Below, in pieces: positions 61,402 through 64,000 of a DNA stretch of 64,000 nt. Location: the NCBI GenBank assembly GCA_030448245.1, contig JAUJNH010000006.1, forward strand, positions 139,992-203,991. Direction: 5' to 3'. The position numbers and the translations under genes were made by a program. Within the stretch, counting starts at the first letter, position 1. The number at the start of each line of letters is the position of its first letter. The notes beneath the pieces are model-generated. The model was not told the origin of the DNA. It saw only the letters and a program-made list of their open reading frames with translations, and made no database searches. Origin of the DNA: Acidimicrobiales bacterium. Lineage in GTDB: Bacteria > Actinomycetota > Acidimicrobiia > Acidimicrobiales > JAUJNH01.

Positions 61402-62115
61402 TCAGGCCACGTCGGCCCGGGCCAGCACGCGGGTGGTGAGCGCGGTGGCGGCGAGGATCACCAGGCCCAAGACGATCAGCGAGGTCGAGACGGCGGCGGC
61501 GTTGCGCGGCTTGACCACCTCACCAACCGCGCTCAGCACCGAGCGGCTGTACACCGACACCGACAACCGGGCGGCGCCCTTCGAGATGCGGGCCACGGCC
61601 AGCTCCCAGATCAGGACGTACGCCAGGCCCCAGGCCAGCGCCCGCCGGACCAGCAGGCCGAGGCCGAGGAACACGGCCGTGTACCCCATGGTGGCCAGGG
61701 CGGCGCCGGCCGCCGCCGCACCCACCAGCCGACCGTCGGCGCCGGCCAGGGCGGCGGCGAGCACCACGGGCAGCACCGCGACCGGCGCCGCCACCGTCAG
61801 CGCGGCCGCCCACCCGGCTGCCACCAGCCGCCAGCGGGGGAGCGGGGTGAGCCAGAGGTAGACCATGGTGCGGTCGTCGGTGGGGTCGCCAAAGGCGGCG
61901 CTGGCGAACACCAGGGCGGTCACCGGCACCACCAGGTTGAGGCCGTAGCCGCCGAGGAGGTCGCGGGTGATGGCGACGGTGCGGTCGGCCTCGACCAGGT
62001 CGGCGGCCCGGATGGCCAGGGCGATGAGGACCCCGACGAGCCCGATGGCGACCAGGGCCACGACGCGGGCGCGGCTGACCAGGCTGCGCAGCAGCAGGCG
62101 GTAGACCAGCGTCAC
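61402..62115 (-). CDS. ABC-2-type transporter permease, second subunit
   Basis: 237 residues with six hydrophobic segments. It has the ABC-2 permease feature DDRTMVYLWLTPLPRWRLVAAGWAA after helix 2 and FASAAFGDPT before it, and a conserved-type LGLGLLVRRALAWGLAYVLIWE. GTG 62115 comes 1 base after the ATPase stop. With the ATPase and the first permease it forms an exporter of unknown substrate. Confidence 0.85.
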   Translation of the reverse strand: MTLVYRLLLRSLVSRARVVALVAIGLVGVLIALAIRAADLVEADRTVAITRDLLGGYGLNLVVPVTALVFASAAFGDPTDDRTMVYLWLTPLPRWRLVAAGWAAALTVAAPVAVLPVVLAAALAGADGRLVGAAAAGAALATMGYTAVFLGLGLLVRRALAWGLAYVLIWELAVARISKGAARLSVSVYSRSVLSAVGEVVKPRNAAAVSTSLIVLGLVILAATALTTRVLARADVA

Positions 62116-62116
62116 C

Positions 62117-63076
62117 TCAGCGGCCCACCAGGTAGCGGAAGACGCTGTCGAGGTCGTCGTCGAGCGGTGTCACCTCGAGGAGGCGCACGCCCTCGGCCGC
62201 CGCCGCCCGGGCCACCGCCCGCCGGAAGGCACCGACGGTGGTGGTGTCGACCAGCACGCTCTCGGCCGACTCGAGGTGGGTGCCGACGACCGAGCCGCCC
62301 GCCATGAGCGCGGCGGCCAGGCGCCGGGCATCGCTCGAGCGCAGCCGCAGCCGGTGGGGCCGCTCGTCCATGAGGTCGCGGATCTCCCGGAAGTCCCCCG
62401 ACGCGGCCAGCCGCCCCTTGGCCAGCACCAGGACCTGCGACCCGAACCGCTCGACCTCGTCGAGCACGTGGCTGGACACCAGCACCGTCCGGCCCTGGGC
62501 CCCCAGCTGCACGAACAGCTCGATCATCCGGAGCCGCTGGCGGGGGTCCAGGCCCTCGAGCGGCTCGTCGAGCACGACCACCGTGGGGTTGTGCACCATC
62601 GCCGCCGCCACCTTGACCCGCTGGCGCATGCCCTTCGAGTAGGTGCGCACCGGGCGGGCGTCGTCGGGGTCGAGGTCGACCAGGCCCAGGGCACCGCGGG
62701 CGGCCACGTCGCGATCGGCCACCTCGTGGAGCCCAGCCGACAGGGCGACGATGTCAAAGGCCCGGAGCTGCTCGAACAGCGCCTCCTGCTGGGCCACCAG
62801 GCCGAGGTGCCGGCGGAGGCCCAGGTCGGTGCGGGGGTTGGCGCCCAGCACCCGCACCGAGCCCTGCGACGGCGAGGTGAGCCCGCACAGGATCCGCAGC
62901 AGGGTCGACTTCCCGGCTCCGTTGGGGCCGAGGAGGGCGGTGACACCGGGGCCGATCGAGAACGACACGTCGGACAGCGCCACCACCGGCCCCAGCCACT
63001 TGCTGACCCGGTCCACGGCGATCGTGGCGCCCACCGGCGCGGCCGGCGGCGAGGCCACCGCCACCGGAGCCGTCAC
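62117..63076 (-). CDS. ABC transporter ATP-binding protein
   Basis: 319 residues. Walker A GPNGAGKST, Q-loop LGLVAQQEALFEQL, signature TYSKGMRQRVKVAAAM (SKGMRQR, common in ABC-2 exporters), Walker B VVVLDEPLEGLDP, H-loop VLVSSHVLDEVE. A C-terminal accessory domain (RLRLRSSDARRLAAALMAG) is typical of antibiotic/lipid exporters. GTG 63076 overlaps the first permease's stop (GTGA). Cytoplasmic engine of the exporter. Confidence 0.95.
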   Translation of the reverse strand: MTAPVAVASPPAAPVGATIAVDRVSKWLGPVVALSDVSFSIGPGVTALLGPNGAGKSTLLRILCGLTSPSQGSVRVLGANPRTDLGLRRHLGLVAQQEALFEQLRAFDIVALSAGLHEVADRDVAARGALGLVDLDPDDARPVRTYSKGMRQRVKVAAAMVHNPTVVVLDEPLEGLDPRQRLRMIELFVQLGAQGRTVLVSSHVLDEVERFGSQVLVLAKGRLAASGDFREIRDLMDERPHRLRLRSSDARRLAAALMAGGSVVGTHLESAESVLVDTTTVGAFRRAVARAAAAEGVRLLEVTPLDDDLDSVFRYLVGR

Positions 63077-64000
63077 CTCGTCACCTGCAGGCTGGCGTAG
63101 CGGGCGTACACCAGCACCGAGAACAGCGCAGTCCAAGCCAGCCCGGCCAGGAACACCACGGCGTTCGGCGTGGAGGTCGCCGCCGTCGCGCCGTTGGGGG
63201 CGTCGAGGATCCGGCCGGCGACCTCGAACGGCGCCACGAAGAGGCTGAGCATGATCGCGGCGTTCGAGAGGTTGAGGACGAACGCCATCACCCCGCCGAC
63301 GATGTGGGTGCCGAACAGCACGATCAGCGCCCCGCCGGTGGCCAGGCCCTTGCGGTCGGTGAGGCTGGCCAGGGCGAGGGCGAAGGCGGTGCCGAACCCG
63401 GCGACGGCGGCGCCCGCTCCCAGGATGCGGGCCAGCTGGGCCAGCACGCCGAGTGGGCCGTCGGGGCCGTTGCTCTGCAGGACGTAGCCGACGAGGAGCA
63501 GCAGCAGCGGGCCGACCGTCACCAGGCACAGCACGCTGAAGACGGCCAACGCCTTGGCCACCAGGTAGGTCACCCGGGTGAGCGGCGAGGCCAGGTAGAG
63601 GCTCATGCTGCGGTTGCGGCGGTCCGGGCACAGCGCCTCGGGAGCGCTGAACACGATGAACAGGGCGATGGCGGCGGTGACGAAGCCGTAGTACTGGGAG
63701 TACGTGGGGGCCAGGTCGCGAGCCCGTTCGGCGTCGGCGGGGATGAGGGCGAGGATCCCGATGAAGGCGATCGCCGGCAGGTAGGCGAACAGGATGGCCA
63801 GGAACGGGAGCACCTTGTGCCGGGCCGACCGGCGCAGCCCCAGCACCCGCTGCATGGTGTGCTTCCAGACGCTCCGCACGGCGTTCCACCGCCCGAGCCG
63901 GAGCCCGTCGTACCGCCGGTAGCCCTGCTCGAAGATCCGGGCGGTGTCTCCCGCCGTGCCTCGTCCCTCGCTGACCGCCTGCCTTCCCTCGTCGCTCCCC
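63073..64000 (-). CDS. ABC-2-type transporter permease, first subunit, 5' end outside the window
   Basis: At least 309 codons; the frame is open to the window edge. A GTG at 63879 could start a 268-residue protein, but the upstream in-frame codons encode DTARIFEQGYRRYDGLRLGRW, the (I)F-x-Q-GYRxYDG motif that precedes helix 1 in this permease family, so the true start is further upstream, probably beyond 64000. Six or so helices follow, with ALCPDRRNRSMSLYLASPLTRVTYLVAK. Partner of the ATPase at 62117. Confidence 0.85.
   Translation of the reverse strand, partial: GSDEGRQAVSEGRGTAGDTARIFEQGYRRYDGLRLGRWNAVRSVWKHTMQRVLGLRRSARHKVLPFLAILFAYLPAIAFIGILALIPADAERARDLAPTYSQYYGFVTAAIALFIVFSAPEALCPDRRNRSMSLYLASPLTRVTYLVAKALAVFSVLCLVTVGPLLLLLVGYVLQSNGPDGPLGVLAQLARILGAGAAVAGFGTAFALALASLTDRKGLATGGALIVLFGTHIVGGVMAFVLNLSNAAIMLSLFVAPFEVAGRILDAPNGATAATSTPNAVVFLAGLAWTALFSVLVYARYASLQVTR

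Noticed and set aside
63879..64000. GTG 63879 as the start of the last ABC permease.
   Set aside because: The conserved GYRRYDG motif of the family is encoded in frame upstream, so the gene must start further out.

Overview
This window is a stretch of very GC-rich bacterial chromosome with tightly packed genes, many GTG starts and many 4-base start/stop overlaps. Gene content and order point to Actinomycetota: a GlgE/TreS/Mak/GlgB glycogen-trehalose cluster, a DUF4129-DUF4350-MoxR-DUF58-SpoIIM-RDD block, a cysteine desulfurase-mnmA-ligA-gatCAB run, and a PASTA kinase. A deep lineage outside the mycobacteria and streptomycetes, perhaps Acidimicrobiia, is my inference; there is no rRNA here to settle it. 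I saw no tRNA, rRNA, CRISPR array, insertion sequence or prophage gene. No gene-free gap exceeds about 215 bases.

Layout. 1-4739: 3' part of an F1Fo ATP synthase operon (atpH end, atpA, atpG, atpD, atpC), closed by a strong hairpin. The gamma and beta subunits carry unusual extensions. 4836-11607: 2'-5' RNA ligase-like protein and glpX (minus), two membrane glycosyltransferases, an unknown protein, a J-domain protein and a small alpha/beta hydrolase. 11806-12861: a secreted LPXTG-type surface protein. 13042-19450: an MFS carrier and M20 peptidase (minus), a NifU-type scaffold, a MeaB-type GTPase, two HAD phosphatases and an enoyl-CoA hydratase. 19506-31596: glucan phosphorylase facing glgE-treS-mak-glgB-GH57. 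TreS converts trehalose to maltose, maltokinase phosphorylates it, GlgE polymerises maltose-1-phosphate, GlgB branches the glucan and GlgP can degrade it. 31593-33152 (minus): galT, a cold-shock protein, and an in-frame SHOCT-like ORF after the cold-shock stop codon. 33247-42495: a PaaK-like degenerate adenylate-forming protein and the MoxR/DUF58 block.

42505-51281: cysteine desulfurase and MnmA (tRNA thiolation), a membrane protein, a coiled-coil protein, ligA broken by an apparent one-base deletion, a membrane-anchored protein with two apparent compensating indels, and a PASTA Ser/Thr kinase. 51288-56457: SCP2-like protein, carboxylesterase, an Ig-like/DUF5648 membrane protein and a very large multi-pass membrane protein. 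56534-60887: AzlD/AzlC amino-acid exporter (minus), then gatC-gatA-gatB. 60896-64000 (minus): a DUF4333 lipoprotein and an ABC-2 exporter whose first permease runs off the window.

A window-wide signal is a TANNNT hexamer 6-10 bases before the start codon of about 18 genes that head transcription units, with no Shine-Dalgarno sequence between. This is the pattern expected for leaderless mRNAs, and it helps choose several starts.
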